DNA of 64,000 nt from JBBSUQ01 sp964389755 (GTDB lineage: Bacteria > Bacteroidota > Bacteroidia > Flavobacteriales_D > Crocinitomicaceae). The translations under genes were made by a program, and so were the position numbers. The stretch lies in the NCBI GenBank assembly GCA_964389755.1, contig CAYMEW010000005.1:1-64000 (forward strand), given 5' to 3'. Shown here in pieces: positions 34,540-42,202 of this stretch. Below the pieces are notes generated by a model. It made no database searches, was not told the origin of the DNA, and saw nothing but the letters and a program-made list of their open reading frames with translations. The first letter of the stretch is position 1; every line of letters starts with the position of its first letter.

Positions 34540-35049
34540 ATGACATACGTCCTGCTTCGCGCCAAACACTGGCAACTGTTCCTGCTTACGACGGGTGCTT
34601 ACTTCTTAACAACTCCACTCGTGGTCTACTGCCAGGTGCACAAAATTCATCCGTTCATTCCCATATTCGCGATCGTGGAATCGGTCATGCTCCTTAATTT
34701 TCTCATCCCTTTCCTGTGGATGCTCTCAGTCATTCAAAAAACAGATACGCCGAACAGGTGCTTACTCCGTATTTCCGCCTTACTTGTAGCTGCCCTGCTC
34801 CTGCTCGTACTGTCTTTACCCTTTATCCGCTTTCCGGTGCAATACGCTTTTATTCCGGCCCTGGCAGGATTCGCGGCATGGCTTTACCTCGCCCGTTGCA
34901 CAGCAAAAGGCATTCAGCAATCCGAATTGCAGCGCCCTGTCCCTGCCGGTGAATACGTCGGTGATCTTGTCCTGGCACTCTTTTTCCCGATCGGGATCTG
35001 GATGCTTCAGCCGCGTGTCAATCAAATCGCGAATACCCTGCGCAAATGA
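34540..35049 (+). CDS. Integral membrane protein, unknown
   Basis: 169 aa with about four membrane helices (12-30, 40-63, 75-97, 100-117) and a C-terminal amphipathic part (FFPIGIWMLQPRVNQIANTLRK). The segment FPIGIWMLQPRVN recalls DUF4234-like membrane proteins, but I cannot assign it firmly. Overlaps the next gene by 4 bases (ATGA). Confidence 0.6.
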   Translation: MTYVLLRAKHWQLFLLTTGAYFLTTPLVVYCQVHKIHPFIPIFAIVESVMLLNFLIPFLWMLSVIQKTDTPNRCLLRISALLVAALLLLVLSLPFIRFPVQYAFIPALAGFAAWLYLARCTAKGIQQSELQRPVPAGEYVGDLVLALFFPIGIWMLQPRVNQIANTLRK

Positions 35050-35411
35050 CGTTTTCCGATGAATCTTACACGATCCTTTTTGCCGCTTTGCTGTCACTCC
35101 TGCTTTTTGTGGCCTATGTATTGAAATGGATTTTCGTGTATGAATTTCTTAAAAACGTGCTCAGGCATCCGGCACTGAACAATGTTTCGATGGCCGAATT
35201 TTCCTACAATTACCCCTTTTTAGATCTGCCGGTCAGCTGGAAACTTTGGTTTTTGTCGCCCATCGTGTGGTCAGCCCCTTTTCGGAAATACCGCAATTCT
35301 CCTGCGGAACGGAACTATCAAAAACGCTTCCGCTGGCTGGGAATTATCCTGAACCTTGTTTTCCCGATGTGGGTCGTAACTTTGTCCGTCATACTGCTGT
35401 TCTACCTGTAA
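35046..35411 (+). CDS. Small integral membrane protein, unknown
   Basis: 121 aa with two membrane helices (about 8-32 and 98-118) and a polar middle part (FRKYRNSPAERNYQKRFRW). Translationally coupled to the preceding gene through a 4-base overlap. Not recognised. Confidence 0.55.
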   Translation: MTFSDESYTILFAALLSLLLFVAYVLKWIFVYEFLKNVLRHPALNNVSMAEFSYNYPFLDLPVSWKLWFLSPIVWSAPFRKYRNSPAERNYQKRFRWLGIILNLVFPMWVVTLSVILLFYL

Positions 35412-35430
35412 ATAACCGTTAAAAACGACT

Positions 35431-35841
35431 ATGAAGTTTACGAAACGTATCGTACAATACCTCGACGTCAACCGGAAATGGAAGGCTCAACTCACTGCCC
35501 TGACTCATAAAAGGAAGCCGAAGACGCGGGAGGAAATTCTTCGTGAATATACGGACTCGGGACTAAAGCCGGAATTTGCCCCGGAAGTGATCGATTTTCT
35601 TCAGGATTACCTGCCCTTGCCTGCTTTCCCGATCAGGGCTAATGATGATATCCCGCACGATTACGGAGTTGACCCGGAAGACCTTAGCGATTTTTATACA
35701 GAATTACTCAGACGGAGGCAAATTCCCTTACCGGGAAGGAAACAACAATCGGAATTCTTAAAAGGGAAGGTACGCTATCCGGTTTCGCTCGCGATCGAAT
35801 TCCTGCAATGGTGCGAGCAACAGCATGGAAACCGCCATTAA
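35431..35841 (+). CDS. Soluble hypothetical protein
   Basis: 136 aa with no signal or membrane segment. The first 35 residues are basic, the middle acidic (ANDDIPHDYGVDPEDLSDFYTELLRRR). The acidic helix patterns recall acyl-carrier-like DUF1493 proteins, but the resemblance is weak. It ends the plus-strand run and converges with crcB, with 5 bases between stops. An AACCGTTAAAAACG palindrome-like motif sits just before its start. Confidence 0.5.
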   Translation: MKFTKRIVQYLDVNRKWKAQLTALTHKRKPKTREEILREYTDSGLKPEFAPEVIDFLQDYLPLPAFPIRANDDIPHDYGVDPEDLSDFYTELLRRRQIPLPGRKQQSEFLKGKVRYPVSLAIEFLQWCEQQHGNRH

Positions 35842-35846
35842 GCGGA

Positions 35847-36215
35847 TCAGGCAACTTTTCGCAACAGCAAAGCCATCAGCAACAGGCTGGCCGCAAGCGA
35901 AATAAATACATTTAACGCGACATAGAACCACTGTCCCTGCTGGATCAGTTGAAAGGTTTCGAGACTGAACGTACTAAAGGTGCTGAACCCGCCACAAAAC
36001 CCGACTACGAGCAAATACGCCAGGAAAGGATGCGTATCCAGTCGCCTGCTGAAACCGGCAACAAGCACGGATAAAATAATACAGGCCACGATATTGGTAA
36101 CGATCGTTCCCCACGGAAGTGCACCGGAATTGATCTTTTGGATACCCACACTCAGACCGTACCGGCAAATACTGCCGAGTCCGCCGCCAACGAAAATCCA
36201 GAACAGTTGTGTCAT
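35847..36215 (-). CDS. crcB: Fluoride channel CrcB/FluC
   Basis: 122 aa, four membrane helices, the usual size for the dual-topology fluoride exporter. Conserved parts are GGGLGSICRYGLSV at the N terminus, TNIVACIILSV and FCGGFSTFSTFSLE, which holds the Phe-box and sodium-site residues. Only one copy is present. It overlaps the PAP2 gene by 4 bases, so it is probably the last gene of an obg-PAP2-crcB unit and no fluoride riboswitch can be placed directly before it. Confidence 0.92.
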   Translation of the reverse strand: MTQLFWIFVGGGLGSICRYGLSVGIQKINSGALPWGTIVTNIVACIILSVLVAGFSRRLDTHPFLAYLLVVGFCGGFSTFSTFSLETFQLIQQGQWFYVALNVFISLAASLLLMALLLRKVA

Positions 36216-36796
36216 CGCTTTGAAGTCAGTCGAAGATACATAAATTTATAGATTACCAGCGAAATAAGGCTTCCTAGCAGAGCACCGCCCAACAGGTCGC
36301 TCAGGTAATGCACGCCCTGGTAAAGCCTGCTGAACGCGACCAGAACAGCAATACCCAGCAATATCCACAAAAGCTTCCGGTAATACGGCCGCAGGGCAAG
36401 GCCTGTGAATACGGCAAGCGAAAAGAAATTAGCCGCATGGGAAGATACAAAACCGAACATGCCGCCTTTGTAAAACTCGCCGGGCCGAAGCGTATAAAAA
36501 TGCAAGCGCTCCGTTAACAGGGCATGGTGCGACGGACGGTAGCGCTGAAATACATTCTTAAACAAATGCACGGAGCACAGATCTGCCAGTCCGACAGCGG
36601 CTATCGTGCAGGCCAGGAAAATCCAGAAGGTACGGCGAGGCATACGGATATACGCGAGAACTCCCAACAGGATGTAGAGCGGTATCCAGGTAACTTTTCC
36701 CGCAACGATCCACATCACCTCGTCTAGCCAGGGACGGTGCCACTGGTTTACAGTATACACGATCGCACGATCAATACCTTCGAGGTAATCAATCAT
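36212..36796 (-). CDS. PAP2-family membrane phosphatase
   Basis: 194 aa with five or six membrane helices. The three PAP2 motifs are visible: KNVFQRYRPSH, SSHAANFFSLAVF (in place of PSGH) and SRLYQGVHYLSDLLGG. It probably dephosphorylates a lipid phosphate such as undecaprenyl diphosphate or phosphatidate on the outer face of the inner membrane; substrate not determinable here. Its start overlaps the end of obg by 8 bases and its end overlaps crcB. Confidence 0.88.
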   Translation of the reverse strand: MIDYLEGIDRAIVYTVNQWHRPWLDEVMWIVAGKVTWIPLYILLGVLAYIRMPRRTFWIFLACTIAAVGLADLCSVHLFKNVFQRYRPSHHALLTERLHFYTLRPGEFYKGGMFGFVSSHAANFFSLAVFTGLALRPYYRKLLWILLGIAVLVAFSRLYQGVHYLSDLLGGALLGSLISLVIYKFMYLRLTSKR

Positions 36797-37781
36797 TATT
36801 GAGCTTTTTCCAGATCAGGTCTTTTAGTTCCGTAAGTCCCTGCTGCGCCACGCTTGATATGAACACATACGGTATTTCCGGCAAATCCTTTTTGAGTGCT
36901 GCGGTCAGTTCTGCGTCGAGCATGTCCGACTTGGTGATCGCGAGGAGCCGTTCTTTGTGTAATAATTCCGGGTTGTATTGCTTTAACTCGTTCAGCAACA
37001 CCTTGTATTCGGCATGAATATCATCGCTATCCGCCGGAATCAGGAACAGCAACAGGGAATTGCGTTCGATGTGTCGCAGGAATCGCAGTCCGAGTCCTTT
37101 CCCGCGGTGAGCTCCTTCGATAATTCCGGGAATATCGGCCATGATGAAGGAGCGAAAGTCGCGGTACTTAACGATCCCGAGATTCGGACGCAAGGTCGTG
37201 AAGGGATAATTGCCGATCTCCGGTTTTGCAGCGGAAAGAACGGACAAAAGTGTACTTTTCCCGGCATTCGGGAACCCGACAAGGCCGACATCCGCAAGCA
37301 CTTTTAATTCGAGCACTTTCCAGCCGTCATTTCCCTCCTCGCCTTTTTGAGCAAAGCGCGGAGTCTGGTTGGTGGAAGACTTAAAATGGTTATTCCCGAG
37401 TCCGCCGCGTCCGCCGCGTTGCAGGATACGTTCTTCTCCGTCCTCAGTGATCTCGAAGAGGATCTCATTCGTTTCAGGGTCGCGCGCCACCGTTCCGAGC
37501 GGCACGTCGATGTATTTATCTTCTCCCTGCGCACCAGTTTTGAGGTTTCCGCTACCGTGAGCACCGTGACCGGCCTTGATGTGTTTTTGGAATTTCAGGT
37601 GCAGCAAGGTCCACAATTGCGAATTGCCGCGCAGGTAAATGTGTCCTCCGCGACCGCCGTCTCCCCCGTCCGGTCCGCCTTTCGGGATGTATTTTTCACG
37701 GCGGAAGTGCGTGGAACCGCCACCTCCGTTCCCGGAAGTACAATGTATCTTTACGTAATCTACGAAGTTATCTGAAGCCAT
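36789..37781 (-). CDS. obg: Obg/CgtA GTPase
   Basis: About 330 aa from ATG 37781. It binds 50S ribosomal particles and acts in ribosome assembly and stress responses. The N-terminal glycine-rich Obg fold (GNGGGGSTHFRREKYIPKGGPDGGDGGRGG, about 18-47 of the mature form) is followed by a G domain with GFPNAGKSTLLS, DIPGIIEGAHRGKGLG and TKSDML. The OCT domain is absent, as in many Bacteroidota. The frame is open to 37883, but a TACTTTTG promoter element sits at 37799-37806 and the family begins MASDNFVDYVKIH, so that extension is rejected. Confidence 0.96.
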   Translation of the reverse strand: MASDNFVDYVKIHCTSGNGGGGSTHFRREKYIPKGGPDGGDGGRGGHIYLRGNSQLWTLLHLKFQKHIKAGHGAHGSGNLKTGAQGEDKYIDVPLGTVARDPETNEILFEITEDGEERILQRGGRGGLGNNHFKSSTNQTPRFAQKGEEGNDGWKVLELKVLADVGLVGFPNAGKSTLLSVLSAAKPEIGNYPFTTLRPNLGIVKYRDFRSFIMADIPGIIEGAHRGKGLGLRFLRHIERNSLLLFLIPADSDDIHAEYKVLLNELKQYNPELLHKERLLAITKSDMLDAELTAALKKDLPEIPYVFISSVAQQGLTELKDLIWKKLNND

Positions 37782-37798
37782 AAAAATTATTCGAACTG

Positions 37799-37806
37799 CA
37801 AAAGTA
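37799..37806 (-). promoter_or_regulatory. Promoter -7 element of obg
   Basis: TACTTTTG on the minus strand, a perfect TAnnTTTG, 17 bases before ATG 37781. No clear -33 element. Confidence 0.55.
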
Positions 37807-37889
37807 CGATTATTTAACGGGAGTTCAGAAGCGGTACGTTGCGCATCCTCTAAAAGCCGGCCGGCTGACGGTCTGAAACACACAGAAGG

Positions 37890-39641
37890 TCAGGGGATGC
37901 TGAATTCACAACTCACCCGGGTTCCTTCAGCTGAAGAACTGAGTTTAAAATCACCACCCAGGTCCAGGCAGCGCTGTTCCATATTTTGCAGTCCGTTTCC
38001 ACGCACAACGGTCTCCGGGTCGAATCCCCTGCCGTTATCCTGCATTTCGAGACGCAATCTTTCTCCGGATCTCAGAAAAAGCACCTGAACTTCGCCGGCA
38101 TCGGCGTATTTGACGCTGTTCTGGATGAACTCCTGGATCACGCGAAAAAGGTTCAGCAGGTAAACGCCCGGCAACACAAGTTCCCCCGCTTCGTTGCGAA
38201 TGTGGATCTTCAGAGGAATCTCGCCCACCAGTTTGTGCAAACGTTCGCAAAGCGAGTCGACCGTGCCATCGCGTTCATTCAGCGCCCAGACCGTAGACCG
38301 CAGTTCATTGAGCGTGTCTCGCCCGAAATCGCCAATACGGGATAACTTTTCACGTTCGTGTTGTTGTTGATAAGCGAGGTTGTCCACAGAACTGATCATA
38401 AAGGTGAGTTGTGAGCCGATATTATCGTGCAGTTCCCGGCTGATCCGCAGTTTTTCTTCGTTAAAAGTATTTTGCAGACGCACATTTTCCAGTTCGGCAC
38501 GCATGCGTTCTTCCCGGCGTTTGCGTAAAATGCGGCGGATCACTAAAAAGGTCACCACGGCCAGGAACAACACACTGAAAACGATCGTGTAGATGACTAT
38601 ATTTCGCTGTGAAAGTTTCAGTTCCTGCCGGATTCGCTCTTTATCGCGCAGGGCAAGTTCCTCGTTTTGCTGGGCGATCTCGCGCAGGTTGCGCTCCGTT
38701 TCGAATTCGGTTTGCAGCTGCATAAACTTTTCGGCCTTCTGAATGTCGAAGATCGAATCGCGGATCTGTTTTTCACGGATCTTGAAAGCATAAGCCTCCC
38801 GGAAACGCCCGAGCCTGGCATTGCCGTCAGCCAGTTGCCCGAGGTTGTAGGCCGCAATGTAGGGCGTATTGATCTCTTTTGCAATGGACAGGCTCTGCGC
38901 AAAGGCTTTATTGGCCGCTTCGTAATCGCCCGACGCAAAATACACATCTCCGCGATACGCGTGATATTCCATCATTCCGTAGCGGCTGTTTATGCAGTAA
39001 GGAAGTGTTTTATCGAGGACTTCCAGTGCCTTCCGGTATTCTTTGCGTGCAATGTGTACGGTGGCAATCTTGAAATACGAATAGGGAATCCCGATCGTGT
39101 CGTTCAGCCCTTTTTTCAGTTCGAGCGATTTGCGGTAGCAGATGTAGGCGGAATCGAGGTTGCGGTCCTGTAAAGTAACACCGTAATTGTCGTAGATCCA
39201 GGCCAGGTTACTGCGTGCACCGACTTTTTCCCCGAGCCTGATCGCGCGTTTGAAATAACGGTCCGATTCGTGCGAATTGAGTTTGTAGAGGTTCCAGCCG
39301 ATGGAGCCGAGCATGCGGCATTCCTGTTGCGGATCGTCGATGGCTTCGTAAAGCCGGAGCGACTCTTGCGCGCGTTTGAGTGATTGCTGGTAATCGGAAC
39401 TGAGGAAATCGACGGTGGAAAGTCGTTCGAGCAGATCGGCCTCCGCGCGCCGGTATTTGTTTTCGTGAGCTTTGGAAAGGTAAAAGGAAATAACCTTCCG
39501 GCTCCGTTGCAGGTCGTTTGTCAGTGTCGAATAATCATACAGTTTAATGACCGAATCGATCTGTTGATTCGTCTGACCGCAAACCAGGGCCGGGCAAACG
39601 ATCAAAGCGAAAAGTAAACATTTGAGCAGCAGCTTTTTCAC
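37890..39641 (-). CDS. TPR-containing sensor histidine kinase (NarX-like)
   Basis: 583 aa. Signal peptide 1-22; a periplasmic TPR array (about 25-300); one membrane helix (about 340-365); a linker helix; a HisKA_3 domain with ISRELHDNIGSQLTFM (His is the phosphate site); and HATPase_c with N box EFIQNSVKYA and DNGRGF, GNGLQNM. This layout is common in Bacteroidota, where the kinase pairs with a LuxR-type regulator, but none is encoded here. The only response regulator in the window is a LytTR type at 50.4 kb, not the expected partner class. Confidence 0.93.
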   Translation of the reverse strand: MKKLLLKCLLFALIVCPALVCGQTNQQIDSVIKLYDYSTLTNDLQRSRKVISFYLSKAHENKYRRAEADLLERLSTVDFLSSDYQQSLKRAQESLRLYEAIDDPQQECRMLGSIGWNLYKLNSHESDRYFKRAIRLGEKVGARSNLAWIYDNYGVTLQDRNLDSAYICYRKSLELKKGLNDTIGIPYSYFKIATVHIARKEYRKALEVLDKTLPYCINSRYGMMEYHAYRGDVYFASGDYEAANKAFAQSLSIAKEINTPYIAAYNLGQLADGNARLGRFREAYAFKIREKQIRDSIFDIQKAEKFMQLQTEFETERNLREIAQQNEELALRDKERIRQELKLSQRNIVIYTIVFSVLFLAVVTFLVIRRILRKRREERMRAELENVRLQNTFNEEKLRISRELHDNIGSQLTFMISSVDNLAYQQQHEREKLSRIGDFGRDTLNELRSTVWALNERDGTVDSLCERLHKLVGEIPLKIHIRNEAGELVLPGVYLLNLFRVIQEFIQNSVKYADAGEVQVLFLRSGERLRLEMQDNGRGFDPETVVRGNGLQNMEQRCLDLGGDFKLSSSAEGTRVSCEFSIP

Positions 39642-39760
39642 GCGATATTTATTCCATCGCCGTAAAGATAATTAAATCAGCTTTCGCGCGTAAGATCAGT
39701 AAGATAAGTTCGGGATATTTCCCAAAAAGACCTGTGCTTTGTTCCGGAAAATTTTAAAAA

Positions 39761-40339
39761 TCACACTCCGAAATGATCGATCGCACCGTACAGGCGTTGC
39801 GTGATCTCATCGATCGAGCCGATTCCGTCAATCGGAACAAATTTGTTCTGTGCTTCGTAATAATCTTTCACCGGGGCGGTTTCCTTATTGTAAACATCGA
39901 TGCGTTTCTGGATCACGGCCGGATTTGCATCGTCGCTTCGTCCGCTGACGAGTGCCCGGTTCTTGAGTCGTTCGCGCAATTCATCTTCCGGCACTTCCAG
40001 TGAGAGCATCATCGTGATGGAGGTCGACATTCCCTCGAGGAATTCGTCAAGCGCTTTGGCCTGCGCATTCGTACGCGGAAAACCGTCGAAGATAAATCCT
40101 TCCACATCGGGATTTTTAAGCACTTCGGAACGGATCATGTTGATCGTTACTTCGTCCGGAACCAGTTGCCCGTTATCCATAAATCCTTTGGCCAGCAGCC
40201 CGAGTTCGGTATTTCCGTTGATGTTTGCCCGGAATATATCGCCGGTAGAAAGGTGCAGGAGGTTGTATTTCCCGATCAGTCTTTCCGACTGTGTTCCTTT
40301 TCCCGCTCCGGGAGGTCCGAATAAAACGATGTTAAGCAT
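39761..40339 (-). CDS. adk: Adenylate kinase
   Basis: 192 aa, short form with a small lid and no zinc Cys, common in Bacteroidota. P-loop GPPGAGKGTQ, the NMP-binding DGFPRTNAQAKALD and LSTGDIFRANI segments and the lid Arg motif (LKNRALVSGRSDD). It converts AMP + ATP to 2 ADP. It follows hpt by 4 bases on the same strand and is probably co-transcribed with it. Confidence 0.97.
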   Translation of the reverse strand: MLNIVLFGPPGAGKGTQSERLIGKYNLLHLSTGDIFRANINGNTELGLLAKGFMDNGQLVPDEVTINMIRSEVLKNPDVEGFIFDGFPRTNAQAKALDEFLEGMSTSITMMLSLEVPEDELRERLKNRALVSGRSDDANPAVIQKRIDVYNKETAPVKDYYEAQNKFVPIDGIGSIDEITQRLYGAIDHFGV

Positions 40340-40343
40340 AATC

Positions 40344-40880
40344 TTATGGTATTTTTAACTGGTAAATGGCTTCCAGGCCCCTTCCTTTCTCATTGTAATC
40401 AAGTCCGTAACCGACCACGAATTTATTGGGGATCGAAAAACCGATGTAATCCGGCCGGTGCTTCCCGGTAAACGCTTCGGGCTTGAAGAGCAGCGAAGCA
40501 ATGCTCACCGAGAGCGGTTGGTCGTCTTCGAGCAAAGTTATGACCTTGTCCATCGTGATGCCGGTATCCACGATATCCTCTAAAATAACGACGTGTTTGT
40601 TCGACAGTTGGCAGTTCAGCCCGATGAGTTCGTCCACCCGCCCCGAGGAGTTGGTGCCGACGTAGCTGCTAACCTTTACAAAGGTGATCTCGCTGTCGGG
40701 AATATCGATCTTTTTGAGCAGATCGGCTGCAAACATAAAGGCACCGTTTAAGATCGCGATGAATACGACGGGTTTGCCCTCATAAGCCTTGTTCAGTTCG
40801 CCGGCAAGTGCTTCCACGCGCTCCCCGATCTGTGATGCTGACAGGAAAGTCTCAAATGTTTTGTCTTCCAGATGAACCAC
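40344..40880 (-). CDS. hpt: Hypoxanthine phosphoribosyltransferase
   Basis: About 178 aa from GTG 40880. It salvages hypoxanthine (and guanine) to nucleotides with PRPP. The PRPP motif VVILEDIVDTGITMD and the N-terminal VHLEDKTFETFLSASQI fit the family, which in relatives starts at the equivalent residue. The frame is open to ATG 40934, but that extension contains a perfect promoter (TTTG-N22-TACTTTTG) whose predicted start site is downstream of that ATG, so GTG 40880 is the likelier start. Operon with adk; divergent from purK. Confidence 0.92.
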   Translation of the reverse strand: MVHLEDKTFETFLSASQIGERVEALAGELNKAYEGKPVVFIAILNGAFMFAADLLKKIDIPDSEITFVKVSSYVGTNSSGRVDELIGLNCQLSNKHVVILEDIVDTGITMDKVITLLEDDQPLSVSIASLLFKPEAFTGKHRPDYIGFSIPNKFVVGYGLDYNEKGRGLEAIYQLKIP

Positions 40881-40901
40881 TTTGTCGATGAATTTGAGGT
40901 A

Positions 40902-40935
40902 CAAAAGTACTATTTTCTTAAAATTTCCGGTCAAA
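40902..40935 (-). promoter_or_regulatory. Bacteroidota-type promoter of hpt-adk
   Basis: On the minus strand TTTG (40935-40932) and TACTTTTG (40909-40902) with a 22-base gap, within the described 17-23 range. It lies inside the open extension of the hpt frame. Confidence 0.6.
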
Positions 40936-40977
40936 ATATTTTAGCGCGCTCTCGCAGACGGACAAAAAAAATGACCT

Positions 40978-40985
40978 TATCTTTG
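40978..40985 (+). promoter_or_regulatory. Promoter -7 element of purK
   Basis: TATCTTTG, a perfect TAnnTTTG, whose last G is only 4 bases before ATG 40990. The predicted transcription start coincides with the start codon, which suggests a leaderless mRNA. -33 element not clear. Confidence 0.5.
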
Positions 40986-40989
40986 CGCC

Positions 40990-42138
40990 ATGGCTCAAAA
41001 ATGGTACGGAAAGGACTTCCAGATCGGAATGCTCGGAGGCGGACAACTCGGACGTATGTTTATCCAGGAAGCGGCAAATTATGATGTCCACGTTCACAAC
41101 CTGGATCCCGACCCGGAAGCTCCGTGTAAGAACCTCGCCAGTTCCTTTCAGACCGGCTCGCTCACTTCCTTTGACGAGGTATATGCCTTTGGGAATGACA
41201 AAGACCTGATCACCGTGGAGATTGAAAACGTCAACGTGGAAGCACTGCAACAACTCGAGGACGAGGGAAAGCTGGTTTACCCGCAGCCGCGCGTGCTCCG
41301 AATCGTCCAGGACAAAGGGCTGCAAAAGGAGTTTTACAAAGAACACGGAATCCCTACTGCTCCGTTCGACCTCATCGAAAACCGCGAAGAACTGCGGAAC
41401 CTGAACCTGCGACTGCCGGCCGTCCTCAAGCTGCGCAAAGGCGGTTATGACGGGAAAGGCGTGTCCGTACTTCGCAACCATGAAGACCTGCAGGAAACCT
41501 TCGATGCACCCTGCGTACTCGAAGATCACGTTCCGTTTGAAAAGGAACTTTCCGTGATCGTTGCACGCAACGCTTCCGGAGCAATGGTGACCTACCCCGC
41601 AACGGAATGCGAGTTCAACGCAGAAGCCAACCTCGTGGAATACCTGTTCAGCCCGGCAAACATTTCTCCGGGCATCGAGGCCGAATCACAACGCATCGCC
41701 CGGGAAGTGATCGAAAAACTGGACATGGTCGGCATCCTCGCCGTGGAGTTCTTCCTCACCACCGATGGCAAACTCCTCGTGAACGAGATCGCACCGCGTC
41801 CGCACAATTCCGGGCATCACACGATTGAGTGTAACGAATGTTCCCAGTTCGAACAGCACATGCGTTCCGTACTGGACCTTCCGCTGGGCGACACCACACT
41901 CATCCGCCCGGGGGTCATGCTGAACCTGCTCGGGGAGAAAGGACATACCGGCACGGCGATCTACGAAAACATCGAGGACGTCATGGCCATACCGGGCGTA
42001 CACATTCACCTGTACGGTAAGCAGACAACGAAGCCGTTCCGGAAAATGGGACACATTACCATTACCGCCTCCGATATCGGAGACGCCCGCGACAAAGCGG
42101 CCCGTGTACAGCAAATGATCCGCGTTTTGGCTCCCTGA
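40990..42138 (+). CDS. purK: 5-(Carboxyamino)imidazole ribonucleotide synthase
   Basis: 382 aa. ATP-grasp enzyme that carboxylates AIR to N5-CAIR in purine synthesis. The start has IGMLGGGQLGRMFIQEA; the ATP-grasp core shows KLRKGGYDGKGV, VLEDHVPFEKELSVIVARN and GILAVEFFLTTDGKLLVNEIAPRPHNSGHHTIE. Full length. It is divergent from hpt-adk, so a purine synthesis gene and purine salvage genes share a 109-base control region. Followed after 64 bases by the large SpoIIE protein. Confidence 0.96.
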   Translation: MAQKWYGKDFQIGMLGGGQLGRMFIQEAANYDVHVHNLDPDPEAPCKNLASSFQTGSLTSFDEVYAFGNDKDLITVEIENVNVEALQQLEDEGKLVYPQPRVLRIVQDKGLQKEFYKEHGIPTAPFDLIENREELRNLNLRLPAVLKLRKGGYDGKGVSVLRNHEDLQETFDAPCVLEDHVPFEKELSVIVARNASGAMVTYPATECEFNAEANLVEYLFSPANISPGIEAESQRIAREVIEKLDMVGILAVEFFLTTDGKLLVNEIAPRPHNSGHHTIECNECSQFEQHMRSVLDLPLGDTTLIRPGVMLNLLGEKGHTGTAIYENIEDVMAIPGVHIHLYGKQTTKPFRKMGHITITASDIGDARDKAARVQQMIRVLAP

Positions 42139-42202
42139 ATCAATTTTTAGGGATCGCCCTTGCATATAGCGGAAAAATAGTACTTTAGTGCTTACTACGC
42201 TC

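Noticed and set aside
36216..36796. Fluoride riboswitch before crcB
   Set aside because: The region before crcB is fully coding (PAP2 gene) and no riboswitch-like structure was recognised.
37782..37883. N-terminal extension of obg (start at 37883)
   Set aside because: Contains a promoter element and no family similarity; the standard MASDNFVDYV start is at 37781.
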